From: Torymus aiolomorphi
Taxonomy: Eukaryota; Arthropoda; Insecta; Hymenoptera; Torymidae
Direction: 5' to 3'
Assembly: GCA_036365515.1 (NCBI GenBank)
Contig: CM070874.1
Span: 250,459,430-250,523,429 of the forward strand
DNA length: 64,000 nucleotides
Notes under the pieces: generated by a model
Database searches by the model: none
Seen by the model: only the letters and a program-made list of their open reading frames with translations
What the model was told of the DNA's origin: nothing
Program-made: the position numbers and the translations under genes
In this document: piece after piece, positions 1 to 9,609 of the stretch
How the letters are laid out: the number at the start of each line of letters is the position of its first letter
Position numbering within the stretch: the stretch's first letter is position 1

Positions 1-127
1 TGTATACATTTGTTTATTATATATATTTTTTAGTTTATTTTTTAGTTCATGTTTCCTATTAACACTTTTGCAATAGAGCTTTTTTTTAAAATTTTCAATC
101 TCACTGTCAAAGTTTGTACCACTTAAA

Positions 128-1153
128 TTAAAAGTTTGTTGATCCCTCTTGCGTATTTTTGGTAGGCGAACTGAGGCTGAGATCTTGTTGTGAGTAGAAT
201 CTAGATCTTGTTGTTATCGATATAAGTGAAGACGAACTTCCAAGCCTGGGTTTTGCCAGTATTAATTCAGTTCCGCCCACCTGAGTTTGTAATGTAGTTG
301 GTGATTTAGTTAACTCTTGCGTCCGTTTCTTGAAGTTATCTACCTTACCGAGGTATCTCGGTAAATCAGGTTTTATTATATATTCAGTAGTGTTCATAGC
401 CTTGTTTACCTTAGCATTCAAAATTTTGCATTCTTGTCTGTCAGTGGTAACATGATCAGTATTATAGTCATTTCCAAATGTCTTATTTGAGAAGCTACAG
501 TTGACGCAGCACTGTTTCTCTGATGTGCACTTTTCTGTTAGATGCGTTCCCGCACATTTTAAACAGGTTGGGCTGTTCTTACACCTTTGGCCATTATGAC
601 CCAATCTACCACACTTATAACATGGTTTCACATTTATTATATCGTAAACTTTGCAATTCTGATAACCAACGAATAATCTGTCTTTATTTTCTTTAATATG
701 TTTGTGCATTTCACCCGTTATTTGCATGATGACCGTTACTTTACTGCTTTTGTCATTGCCAGCTACGTGTAATACGTTACCCTTTGTATCTAAATTTGAA
801 AAATTTCTTTGGTTTATGTCATTTTCGATTGCTTTTATATCAGACTTGAATTCATTTTCGATGCCAGTTATTCTTATGACAGGCTTACTAAGCTGTTCTT
901 CTTCGACCTTGTAGAGGTGGTTGAGCTTGGCGTCTAGTAATCTTTTTGCTGTCTTGGCACTTTCCTGGTTCATGCATGTTATTGAAATTACATCTTTACT
1001 TTTCATATCAATTTTTTTCGTTTGGATTGATTTTTCTTTAAGTAGATAGTGGAATACTTTTTCCTTTATCACCGATTTCTCTTCTTTGTCTTTTCTTGTC
1101 ACTACAATTTTCGGCACTTTTTTGGATTGTGGTATGTGTATCTTTTTTGACAT
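128..1153 (-). CDS. Non-LTR retrotransposon ORF1 (gag-like nucleic-acid-binding protein)
   Basis: This is a 341-residue open frame on the minus strand. In the middle it has a zinc-knuckle cluster: CYKCGRLGHNGQRC (CCHC), then CLKCAGTHLTEKC, then a third Cys/His group starting CCVNC. The N-terminal third is basic, and a DINQRNF motif precedes the knuckles. Such proteins coat the element's RNA and act as chaperones during target-primed reverse transcription. A second, more complete element at 46.6-51.3 kb has an ORF1 with the same layout and the same DINQRNF motif, which supports the call. The frame continues upstream of the chosen Met with a YAD-like motif, so the true start may lie beyond 1153. 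There is no ORF2 next to it: at about 1.2 kb the sequence changes abruptly to Penelope-like DNA. It is therefore a fragment of an element. Confidence 0.85.
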   Translation of the reverse strand: MSKKIHIPQSKKVPKIVVTRKDKEEKSVIKEKVFHYLLKEKSIQTKKIDMKSKDVISITCMNQESAKTAKRLLDAKLNHLYKVEEEQLSKPVIRITGIENEFKSDIKAIENDINQRNFSNLDTKGNVLHVAGNDKSSKVTVIMQITGEMHKHIKENKDRLFVGYQNCKVYDIINVKPCYKCGRLGHNGQRCKNSPTCLKCAGTHLTEKCTSEKQCCVNCSFSNKTFGNDYNTDHVTTDRQECKILNAKVNKAMNTTEYIIKPDLPRYLGKVDNFKKRTQELTKSPTTLQTQVGGTELILAKPRLGSSSSLISITTRSRFYSQQDLSLSSPTKNTQEGSTNF

Positions 1154-1207
1154 TATATCTGCATATGTTTCCTTGTATTTACTCGGTCGTTCTTTTTCTT
1201 TCGTTAG

Positions 1208-1813
1208 AATGTTGAGATAAATAATTTAAATATCTTCCGGAAAAAGTTTGTTTATGGTACCAATCTGTGATAATGCGTTGTTGATTATTGACAATAATTT
1301 TGATGTCAAGAAAACTAATACAGTTATTAAGTGGTAGTTCAACAGTGAACTGTAAATTTTGGTCATAGGAATTAAACGTGTTTACAGTATGATCAATCGT
1401 GTCTTTTTGTATACATAAAATAATATCGTCAACGTAACGGAAATAAAACAAAGGTTTCGTATTAAGATTATTTCGTTCAGCTATGGGTAATCCCATTAGC
1501 CCCATCTTGGCAGACATTGTCATGGAAGATTTGGAAATTCAAGCGTTAAATAATCTTAATACGAAACCTTTGTTTTATTTCCGTTACGTTGATGATATTA
1601 TTTTATGTATACAAAAAGACACGATTGATCATACTGTAAACACGTTTAATTCCTATGACCAAAATTTACAGTTCACTGTTGAACTACCACTTAATAACTG
1701 TATTAGTTTTCTTGACATCAAAATTATTGTCAATAATCAACAACGCATTATCACAGATTGGTACCATAAACAAACTTTTTCCGGAAGATATTTAAATTAT
1801 TTATCTCAACATC
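1208..1813. repeat. Palindrome made of two opposed copies of Penelope-like RT sequence
   Basis: About 265 bp at 1208-1473 is the near-exact reverse complement of 1548-1813, with a spacer of roughly 75 bp. Both arms encode the same stretch of Penelope-type RT containing the catalytic YVDD, once on each strand. Only the right arm continues into the rest of the element. PLE copies often carry inverted partial copies at one end, so this is probably the 5' boundary of the insertion. Confidence 0.85.
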
Positions 1814-1980
1814 CTCTTTGTAATAAAATTGCCATTATTTATAGTTTAGTTGACCGAGCATTTAAATTATCACACAACTCTTTTCACAATAAAAATATAA
1901 ATTTTATCAAGGAACTTTTAAAACAGAATAATTATCCACCTGAATTATCAGAATTTCATATAAAAAAAACGCCTAAATAA
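1483..1980 (+). CDS. Penelope-like element reverse transcriptase, C-terminal part
   Basis: This frame encodes the catalytic and thumb half of a PLE reverse transcriptase. MGNPISPILADIVME matches RT motif 4/B', FRYVDDIILCI is the catalytic motif C with YVDD, and CISFLDIKI is the motif that follows. The fingers domain is missing, so the copy is 5'-truncated. The frame stops at TAA (1978-1980) just after a seven-A run near 1963-1970. In the neighbouring frame the coding sequence continues directly into the GIY-YIG part at 2027. A single-base slip in the A run is the simplest explanation. PLE RTs are related to telomerase RT and use a target-primed mechanism with the C-terminal endonuclease. Confidence 0.9.
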   Translation: MGNPISPILADIVMEDLEIQALNNLNTKPLFYFRYVDDIILCIQKDTIDHTVNTFNSYDQNLQFTVELPLNNCISFLDIKIIVNNQQRIITDWYHKQTFSGRYLNYLSQHPLCNKIAIIYSLVDRAFKLSHNSFHNKNINFIKELLKQNNYPPELSEFHIKKTPK

Positions 1981-2026
1981 ATTAAGAAATAGTAATAACA
2001 ATCGATGCAATGAGAAAAATAAAAAA

Positions 2027-2515
2027 ATGTTTATTACACTTCCATATGTTAAAGAATTAGAAAGATCCATGAATATTTTGTTTAAACAACACAATACAAA
2101 TATCATACATAGTACCAAGAATAAACTCAATAATATTATTAAATTAGGTAAAGATAATACTAAAATCTGTGATAAAGCGAATGTTGTTTATAAAATTAAT
2201 TGTGAAGATTGTGAGGCTTCGTACGTTGGCCAGACAGGTAGACGTTTAAATGTACGAATTAATGAACACTCTAAAAAATACACTAGGAAAGACGATAATT
2301 CATCATTATATCTACACACAAAAAACAATAAGCATAAAATAGATTTCAATAATGTACAAATTCTAGATACAGAAATTAATAGAGGAAAAAGATTATTTTC
2401 GGAAGCTGTATTCATACACACACAATCAAGATATATGAATAAACAATTCGAAATTAATAGTTTACCAAAAGAATATACCACTCTAATAAATAATTGTCAA
2501 TTTATGTGCTTATAA
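2027..2515 (+). CDS. Penelope-like element GIY-YIG endonuclease domain
   Basis: This is the C-terminal continuation of the PLE polyprotein. VVYKINCEDCEASYVGQTGR carries the PLE-type CxxC insertion followed by the YVGQTGR core of the GIY-YIG nuclease. RLNVRINEH supplies the conserved Arg and the following helix, and downstream SEAVFIHT holds the Glu (metal ligand) of the fold. The stretch before CDKANVVYKINC is the linker found between RT and nuclease in this family. The open reading state extends upstream past the chosen Met, so 2027 is a frame boundary and not a start codon. It follows the RT part at 1483-1980 after one frameshift. The nuclease nicks target DNA for priming. Confidence 0.9.
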   Translation: MFITLPYVKELERSMNILFKQHNTNIIHSTKNKLNNIIKLGKDNTKICDKANVVYKINCEDCEASYVGQTGRRLNVRINEHSKKYTRKDDNSSLYLHTKNNKHKIDFNNVQILDTEINRGKRLFSEAVFIHTQSRYMNKQFEINSLPKEYTTLINNCQFMCL

Positions 2516-2916
2516 GAGGAAAATACTGAAAGCAGCAAGTGAAGGAGAACAGGAGAACATGCTGAGGTAGAGTTACCACGCACGCCCACGTTGTCGTAGG
2601 ATTGCTCGTTGTCAAAAATTTTGTAACATTGGTTGGGGTCCCCTCTTTAGACATACTCTCCTGATAGCACACCCGCTGTGTCGCTTCGAAAATTGTCTAT
2701 TGTATCCCCACCACTGTACGCGCGTCTTATACACACACATATATGCGTAACATCTGTATAAATACGACGAAAAATCCGAATTGTAAGCAGTGACGAACGG
2801 ATTACTTTCCGTAAAAGAATCTGACAATACGTTTTAAATGTAAGTTTTATTTATTTATGCGAAATTAAGTTATTGTGAATTGTAAAAAATAATTGTATAA
2901 TTGTTGTATTTAGAAC

Positions 2917-2947
2917 CTGAAGAGGGACGTAATAAAATGTCCGAAAC
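2917..2947 (+). ncRNA. Hammerhead ribozyme core in the PLE 3' region
   Basis: The sequence reads CTGAAGA (the CUGANGA box), then a stem II GGAC/GUCC closed by a short AT-rich loop, then GAAAC. These are the invariant catalytic-core strands of the hammerhead. Hammerhead motifs are known in Penelope-like elements, and this one lies about 400 bp beyond the PLE coding end, as expected. I could not confirm the cleavage-site strand, so self-cleavage is not shown. Confidence 0.65.
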
Positions 2948-3059
2948 GTTGTAAATAATTGTTTTACTTATAAAAAACACCTTGGTAGTACGGCCATTAG
3001 CTACAAATTCTATAACTACACCAAAAAACCTACCATTGACTACATTTAACCAAAGATAG

Positions 3060-3240
3060 TAGAACAATAAATAAATCTATCATATTACCTAAAATAGACA
3101 AAAAAGTAAGTGAAAAAAACAACTACATAACGGTACTTAAAATTTTCGATCTACTGCCAAATGAGCTCAAAACTCTAGAAATAGACAAAAGAACTACTAA
3201 CTACAAGTTAAGAAGATGGATTGTAGAAAATATTTATTGA
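3060..3240 (+). pseudogene. Extreme C-terminus of a non-LTR reverse transcriptase
   Basis: Translation ending at the TGA at 3238-3240 gives a tail with FDLLPNELKTLE and a final basic RRWIVEN stretch. It matches the C-terminal pattern NNLPNDLKTIR...LKQWIREC of the RT encoded on the minus strand at 46,983-48,695. Only about 60 codons are present, joined directly to the PLE 3' region. This is a 5'-truncated non-LTR insertion of which mainly the 3' end survives. Confidence 0.5.
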
Positions 3241-4203
3241 AATCTGATTTGATCCTATAATTTTGTTATAGGAACTCAAGTCTAAATTTAAGATAAATGC
3301 ATATAACATATAAGATCCAGGCGGGGGCAATTTTTACCTTCTTATCCCGCTATAGCCTTTACGCCTGCTGCGGAACTTTTATACCTGCTTTGAAAATTTT
3401 ACGCCTACTCCAGCACTTTTACGCCCGCTCCGGAACTTTCATGCCTGCTCCGCGAGTTTTGTGTCCGCTGGTCTAAAAACGGTTACTTTATGCCTTTTTT
3501 GTAGGTTTAAAAAATGCGAAAATCGTGCCTGTGTTACCAAATAGTATATTGTGTACCTAGGGCGTAAAGTGGGCATTTTTAGACCGAGAGTGGAGTTTGC
3601 AGTACGAGTCGAAGTTGAGCTAGTTTGGATCGAACCAAAGAACGAAGACAAAATTTGTTGTACCACATGCACGATTTTCGCCGTTATTTGGCCTAAAATG
3701 AGGTCCTAGCCTTCGGCTCGTCCTAGTTCACCTATGACTCGTACTGTAAACTCTACCCTGGGAGTAAAAAGGCCCACGTCACGTACTATGTGTAAAATAT
3801 ACTAATTTTCATCGATTCTCATAAATTTTTAACGTTTTTCTCCTATTTGATAAAAAGTTTCATAATGAAAAATTTCACTATCTGTCATAATGATTTAATT
3901 TAAATGTTTTAGTTTGTTCCCGTCTTTTTTACATCTTAATTGAAGGGGCTATTTTTTATGCATTTAAATTCATTTCATGATACTGTTACTTTTTACTTGG
4001 AAGAAATATTGCGTTCATTCTTAAGTCGTAAAATTCTCCATAGCAGACGTTTTTAAGAAATAAAGTTCGCCATTGCACACTTTCTTAAATTGTGAAATTC
4101 ATGTAGCGTGCACTCTTATATATTTTTCTAAGTGTTCTAAAATTAATTCTATTCGATGACTACATAAGAAATAATATTTTAATCATAATTTTACCGATTT
4201 CAG
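3241..4203. other. Non-coding stretch with a short GC-richer minisatellite
   Basis: No gene is recognisable. At about 3354-3465 there are five degenerate copies of a unit close to TTTACGCCTGCTCCGGAACT, spaced about 20-26 bp apart. The rest is AT-rich unique-looking DNA. Confidence 0.5.
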
Positions 4204-4328
4204 CCACACAAATTTTAAATATCGAAATACAAAATCAAGTTTCTGTCAGATATCAAGACTTAATGTCTCAGACAATATGGTTACAAAAATTAGAAGATAT
4301 TATAAAAATAATGCGAGAACACGTGCAT
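4204..4328 (+). CDS. Candidate isolated internal exon, unrecognised
   Basis: A 125-nt stretch is bounded by a pyrimidine-rich acceptor ending in TTTCAG (4198-4203) and a strong donor GTAAGTATT starting at 4329. One frame is open from end to end, entering with two bases of a split codon and leaving at a codon boundary. It encodes an amphipathic, Leu/Ile-rich helix-like peptide (for example IWLQKLEDIIKI). I do not recognise the protein and see no partner exon nearby. It could be a real exon of a host gene with long introns, or chance. Confidence is low. Confidence 0.3.
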
Positions 4329-4461
4329 GTAAGTATTAAACTTAATCATTATTTTTCATATGAAAATGCGTTGAACTTTGTATTTAACTTTATCCTTTAT
4401 GTTTATGTTTATTTTTATTCTCTATTATTGTGGGGTGGATTAATAGAAAGAGATAACAAAA

Positions 4462-4540
4462 GTACACGCTGATACCGGAAATCGATCCCGGGCAGTCCGT
4501 AACAATTTCCTGCTGTGACTAGACCATAGCTGCTGGGGCA
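4462..4540 (-). repeat. tRNA-Glu-like head, probably a tRNA-derived SINE or tRNA relic
   Basis: On the minus strand, TATGGTCTAGTC (box A region, complement of 4517-4528) is followed about 28 nt later by a T-arm CCGGG-ATCGATT-TCCGG (complement of 4475-4491) and then TAT. Box A and the T-arm closely resemble insect tRNA-Glu. The 5' and 3' acceptor strands do not pair, and the T-loop starts with A where T is expected, so it is not a working tRNA. A SINE head or a decayed tRNA are the options. Confidence 0.4.
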
Positions 4541-5240
4541 GCGCCCTCACACTTTTCAGTAGTATCTCTGCCAATTTGTCGCACTCAGGGCACCAATCCC
4601 GGCGAGAGCGAGGTTAGGAACCCCTACACTAACCGAGTTTCTTAGCTGTTGTGCCAGATTGGTACAGTGAGTATACCAAAGGTTTGGAATGACTGCTCTA
4701 AAGAGAAGTGTACTATATATGCAAGATATTCTATAGTCACTCGTGGCACTGCGGTAGTCACTCTAGGAAATTTTTTTCCATGTACGAGAATCCGGAGGTA
4801 GTCTCTTTCGACAGATTATCAAACGCACTGCTCCTTAGCCTTCCAATAATTACCATTACGTAGAATGGCCTGATGTAGATTTTCCTTGGGCCTTCGATGA
4901 CTAGCCCTGAAACTCATTATAATATATCAGATGTTTAACGTGGATAGACAAAATTATAACTTGTGCATACTGACACGTGTTTAAAATTAGACAATACACT
5001 GAACACAGTTTCTTATGGAATAATTGTTTCAAAAATAAAAATAAATAAATATATTTTTCACTGCAGGACGCTTCTTAAATAGCGTGTTCATGAACTGTGA
5101 TCCCCGGGTTAAGACGCTAATTTTCGTAAGACGATATTTCATAAGACGCTGTATATCTGTGGCCGAGTATTTACCGAGGTACGTATACTGGTAGTAGTGG
5201 GAGCGGAGCAGTAGCTGGAAAGAGAGAGAGAGAAAAAGAG
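4541..5240. other. No recognisable feature
   Basis: AT-rich DNA with no open frame of note and no repeat that I could place. Confidence 0.4.
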
Positions 5241-6964
5241 AGATTAGATTAGATCAGTCTTTATTGGCACCATGGGGTAAGACCCCGTCTGGTGCTTCAT
5301 GAAAAAATACAGAGGTATTAACAAGAAAAATAATAAGTAATAAAACATCATAGTAGAACAATAAAGTATAACATGATAAAGTAAACGGTGGTAGCTGAGC
5401 GGAAATAACGGAGTAATTAAAATATTCCAAACGCAGTAACAAAGAGAAAAAGAAAAAATGATAATCGAGCGCAATAACATGGATAAAAATAAAAATAAAA
5501 GCAAAATAAACAAAAGCGGAACGTAAATGGTAACAATGCAGCGATGAAAAGATGGACAGTATAAAAGTCGAGGTGATATAATGAGATAGATGATGTTGAT
5601 GAATGTGAGTTTGAAGAAACGGCAGCTCTATAGGCGAGCGCGTGGGGAGTTGCTGGGGGCGATAGGGCGAAAGCAGACAGAGTGGCAGATCCTCGTTGCG
5701 AACGCGCAGGTTCCAATCAGCCATGTCGCGGTTGAAGAGGGCATCACGCAGAACTTGCTTGAATAGGAGGAAGTTGGTGGGGGAGAAATCGGTAACGTGT
5801 AGCGAGTTAAGCAAATCCATTGCCTCGAGGGCAAACGAGTGCTTGAAGGCCTCGGTTCGTCGCTGAGGTGGTTCTAACGGTTTCGGTGGGTGACGGGTGG
5901 AACGGCGCAGGTCGAAATCAACATTTAATCTACAGTTGAACTGATGCGCAAGGTATTGCAGGTGATCGTTAGCGATGACTTTGAAAGCCTATATACCGAT
6001 GAAGTATTGGCGTCTCCGGAGGGGGGATAGCCACCCAAGCGCAAGCCGATATGGCGTAATGTGGTTACGGCATGGGAAGTTACCGACTACTTTCGAGCGT
6101 TTTTATACGCTCTTTGTCAAGGTGGTGGTAGACCGGGGCGGCATAGTTAAGCTGCGGGAAGACGAGTGCTTCAGCGAGGTGCTTCCTGATGTCTCGCGAT
6201 AGTGCATGGCGGAAAAAGCGCAGTATGTAGAGCGAGCCGGAGACTTTTCGCGCCACATGCCTAGCGTGAACTTGCCAGTCGAGGGTGTGAGTGAAGGTCA
6301 CTCCGAGATTTTGTGCCTCTGTCACGTAGGGGAGACTGGTGCCGTTGATAACAACGCGAGGCAGGGTTTGAAGGTCAAGTTCGCGAGTGTAGGAATCGCT
6401 GCCAAGGATCATGATCTTGGTTTTGCCGGAGTTGAGAGTGACGCCGTTTGCGCGGGCCCAGTCTGCAATAACGGAAATAACGGCCTGGAGTCTATTCGCC
6501 AAATAGGTGAAAAACCACCGCAGGGCATGGGTAGAGAGGTTTATCGATCTGAGCTTGGCGAAAAGGATGGCGTGAGGGATAGAATCGAAGGCTTTCGAGA
6601 AGCCAAATAAAATTAAGAATGTTAGCATCCGCTCGTCAATGGCCTGGCGGATGTCGTCAAACACGCCTATGAGAGCGGTCTGTGTGCTATGCCTGGAGCG
6701 GAAGCCTGCTTGACGGTGGCGTAATAGGTGGTTGACCTCTAAGTAGCCTTGGAGATGGTTATGGACCAGACGCTCAAGCACTTTCGATAGCTCAGGCAAC
6801 TGGGCGATGGGCCGAGTATCGGAGGGCTGCGACATTGCCTTTAGCTTCGCAAGCGGCCTGATGGTTGCCTTCTTCCAGTTGGTTGGAAAGGTTGCAGAGG
6901 CGATAGAGGTATTATATAAGTTGATGATGTGAGGTAGTGAGTGAGGCAAGGTTAGCTTGAGCAT
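5241..6964 (-). pseudogene. Non-LTR retrotransposon (I/Jockey-type) RT with internal deletion, 3' end included
   Basis: The main open part (complement of 6080-6964) has RT motifs NWKKATIRPLAK, RPIAQLPELSKVLERLV, RQAGFRSRHSTQTAL and FSKAFDSIPH (motif A region). It then jumps from FTYLANRLQAV directly to IADWARANGVTLN. The intervening segment with the VPQGS and YADD motifs is missing, so the copy cannot polymerise. The frame continues at lower coordinates into a C-terminal region (LLNSLHVTDFSPTNFLLFKQ) and a 3' tail. The tail carries AATAAAG followed by a short (TCTAA) repeat near 5240, the type of microsatellite 3' end seen in I/LOA/R1-like elements. A GA microsatellite abuts the 5' side at 6971. 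Confidence 0.8.
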
Positions 6965-6970
6965 GGGTAA

Positions 6971-7080
<110 letters not shown>

Positions 7081-7190
7081 CGAGATCGGCAGGATCCCCA
7101 CAATCTTACCGTAGAGCACTCGCTGCTTCAGAGCGCTCACTATACACGCAAGTGCCAGACGGCGCAGGGATTCCCCGTCTGATACGGCCC

Positions 7191-7913
7191 GCTGCACACT
7201 GGGGCCATACGGATTTTTTGGTTCAAAACCACCTAGAGGTCGCAATTCTCAACGGAATCTCAAAATTTTTGCTTAGGAACATTCGTTATCAAATATCGAA
7301 GAGCCCTACGAAGCCTGATTTTCCAAAAAATTAACCTATAAATCTAAGGAGTCATATAATCCTATCACATCAACCAATCAATTCAATTTTTGACCTGCAA
7401 ATCCCAAAAATACGATAAACCTTTAATTTGTAAGCCCTTTACTCGTGAACTCTTGACCTTTGATCCAGTAAGCCATGCACTCATAAACTCTAAACCTATA
7501 AGCCCTAATCTCATAAGTCTTAAGGGGGTCTTATACCTAGTGGCTTCTGAGGCCAAAATCAGCTATAAAAAAGAGAAAAATGTTATTTAAACCACATACA
7601 ATGTATATCCTAAAAATATACACTATTTCTGACAGAATGGCCCAAGACTTAATCTGTAGACCAATTTTATGAATCAAGGTTAAGAGAGCATGTGTCAAGG
7701 ACTTATAAATTGAAGTTTTATAGCATTTTTGGGAATCACAAGTGTAAATTTTGAGGTTATAGGTTATAAATTAGGTTTATAGGTTCATATTTTCAAAATT
7801 AGGCTTCGTAGCGGTCTTTGGTATTTTGTCACAAAAGTTCCTGTTTTTGAATTTTCAAATTCGGTTGAGAATTATGACCTCTAGGTGGTTTTGAACCTTT
7901 CGGCCCCAGTGTG
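7191..7913. mobile_element. Non-autonomous inverted-repeat element (MITE), about 720 bp
   Basis: The left end GCACACTGGGGCC and the right end GGCCCCAGTGTGC are exact inverse complements. The similarity continues inward through AACCACCTAGAGGTC and, further in, CGAAGCCTGATTTTCC against the mirrored copy near 7790-7815. No protein is encoded. GCT occurs on both sides, but a 3-bp duplication is too short to be decisive. Confidence 0.7.
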
Positions 7914-8236
7914 CGCTGCTCCGGGCAAACTATACGATCGTGCAGTCAGCCACGGCTACGAGCTATAACTCCCCACCATCGGTAGTAGTAGAGGGGAGCA
8001 GCTGCAGCTTCCCCCTGCGTTGACACACACATGTACGCACACACACATACGCACGCCCACACACACACACAATATTTTTAAAATTAATTAATAATTATAA
8101 ATAATAGTTTAATAATTTTAACAGTAAATTAAAAAATACTTACATATATTTGATACTTCGACTGCTACTATAACTAAGCACTTTGGCATTCGAGTTAAAT
8201 TATATTCCAAACTCTTTGTCACTTAAGTATACGGTT

Positions 8237-8344
8237 CACTTTGTCACTATAAACTATACTGTGCCCTTTGTCACTATAAACTATACTGTGCACTTTGTCA
8301 CTATAAACTATACTGTGCACTTTGTCACTATAAACTATACTGAA
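8237..8344. repeat. 27-bp minisatellite, four copies
   Basis: The unit begins CACTTTGTCACTATAAACTA and is repeated head to tail four times almost without change. A CA/CG-rich microsatellite lies 160 bp upstream (about 8025-8072). Confidence 0.9.
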
Positions 8345-8415
8345 TACTTTTATTTGGAAAAGGCGGACATCAAACGAACCAATGAATAAGCGAATATTAT
8401 TTTTTATTAGCCGAC

Positions 8416-8449
8416 GTTTCGGGAGCGTTAGATATACTCCCCCCTTCAG
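8416..8449 (-). ncRNA. Degenerate hammerhead core (left palindrome arm)
   Basis: Read on the minus strand, CTGAAGG, a GGGAG/CTCCC stem and GAAAC are visible. The last base of the CUGANGA box is G here where the right arm has A, so an invariant catalytic base is lost. Confidence 0.45.
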
Positions 8450-8558
8450 GGCATAAACAATTATTCAGTCATTATTAAAACATTCGGTCCTGCCGCACAT
8501 ACATCCACGAGAGGCAGGACCGAATGTTTTAATAATGACTGAATAATTGTTTATGCCC

Positions 8559-8592
8559 TGAAGAGGGGAGTATATCTAACGCTCCCGAAACG
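8559..8592 (+). ncRNA. Hammerhead core (right palindrome arm)
   Basis: CTGAAGA is followed by stem II (GGGAG/CTCCC with an AT-rich loop) and GAAACGTC. The core is intact on this strand. The cleavage-site strand was not identified. Confidence 0.55.
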
Positions 8593-8704
8593 TCGGCTAA
8601 TAAAAAATAATATTCGCTTATTCATTGGTTCGTTTGATGTCCGCCTTTTCCAAATAAACTTAAATATCACGAACGTACTTTAACGATATATACTGAATAC
8701 TCTA

Positions 8705-9523
8705 CTATTTACAACTCCTCGATGTGTGTGCACCATCATGGCAAAAATTGCCTCTCGTTCTGGCAGTGCACTGTGTCTTCATTGCAGTTCGGGCACAACC
8801 AGAACCCGCAAGATGCACAACGAATCCAACGACGACTACGCTGGCACCAAAACCGTTTACCACAACTGTAGCACATGTCGCGATAGCGACGTGGTGCATC
8901 ATACGCCACGTCTCGGCGACGGCGACTTATACGCTGTTAATACCACGTAATCGCCGACGCATACGAGACATCTCTTTGTCGTGTTGTAACCGCAATAAAT
9001 GTTGCACCCCGCGAAAAAATCTTCGTCGCACACACATCGCACGTCGCAGTGTCACTTCATCGATATCTAACTCGTTATCATTATCGGAATTGTCACTTTC
9101 ACTTTCGATATATTCCACTTGATCAGGGTAATTATTATCGACGGTTTTGGCGCCGGAATCTATTTCCTCAGCCTCCACCACATCCATTGCCTGGTCATTC
9201 TCCTGATCCGCCTCCTCAATACTATCGCTCTCGAAGCCGCTGTCCACCTCCTCAGCGGCAGCCTCATCGAAAGCATCTTGCAATAAATCTGCAAGTGTAG
9301 CGTCCTGCTCTAATTGTATTTAACGAGCCTGCTCTTCTAACAGAGTCTCCTGGAGTACCAGAGGTTGCACGCCTTCTTGCCGTATATTGTCAGCAATTCT
9401 TGGCTCCCCCATATCGATCAAATTGTTCACGAAATTCGCCAGCTCTTGTGGCGGCGAAGCGATGTCGTGAACCAACTCGGAGTAAGCGTCGATATCGGCG
9501 AGGACTTCTTCAATATTCTGCAT
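8705..9523 (-). pseudogene. Unrecognised acidic protein with Cys-rich C-terminus, broken
   Basis: On the minus strand a frame starts at 9523 (MQNIEEVLADIDAYS) and runs in one frame to 8927, with a single in-frame TAA near 9317-9319. The middle is strongly acidic (repeated EEVDSGF, EEIDSG, SESDNSDNDNELD), then basic (LRRAMCVRRRFFRG, RMRRRL). After the stop at 8927 another frame immediately continues with a Cys cluster: CYSCGKRFWC, CASCGFWLCPNC, then further Cys and His to a TAG at 8705. An acidic N-terminus and a zinc-ribbon tail are seen in several DNA transposases, such as piggyBac, but the catalytic core is absent. I cannot assign a family. It may be a decayed transposase or a host-gene relic. 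Confidence 0.4.
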
Positions 9524-9609
9524 AATAGGGTAGAGAGAGAGAGAGGGAGATCTTGTCGTGTCGAAAACTTGCGGAAGACTGGAGGATAGCAGGGGACTCT
9601 AACCATCAT

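Larger units (their letters stand above)
8350..8658. repeat. Near-perfect 146-bp palindrome with 18-bp spacer
   Basis: 8350-8495 is the reverse complement of 8514-8658, with only a few mismatches and a spacer at 8496-8513. Each arm holds a hammerhead-type core. The arms resemble the non-coding end region of Penelope-like elements, although no coding part remains. Confidence 0.9.
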
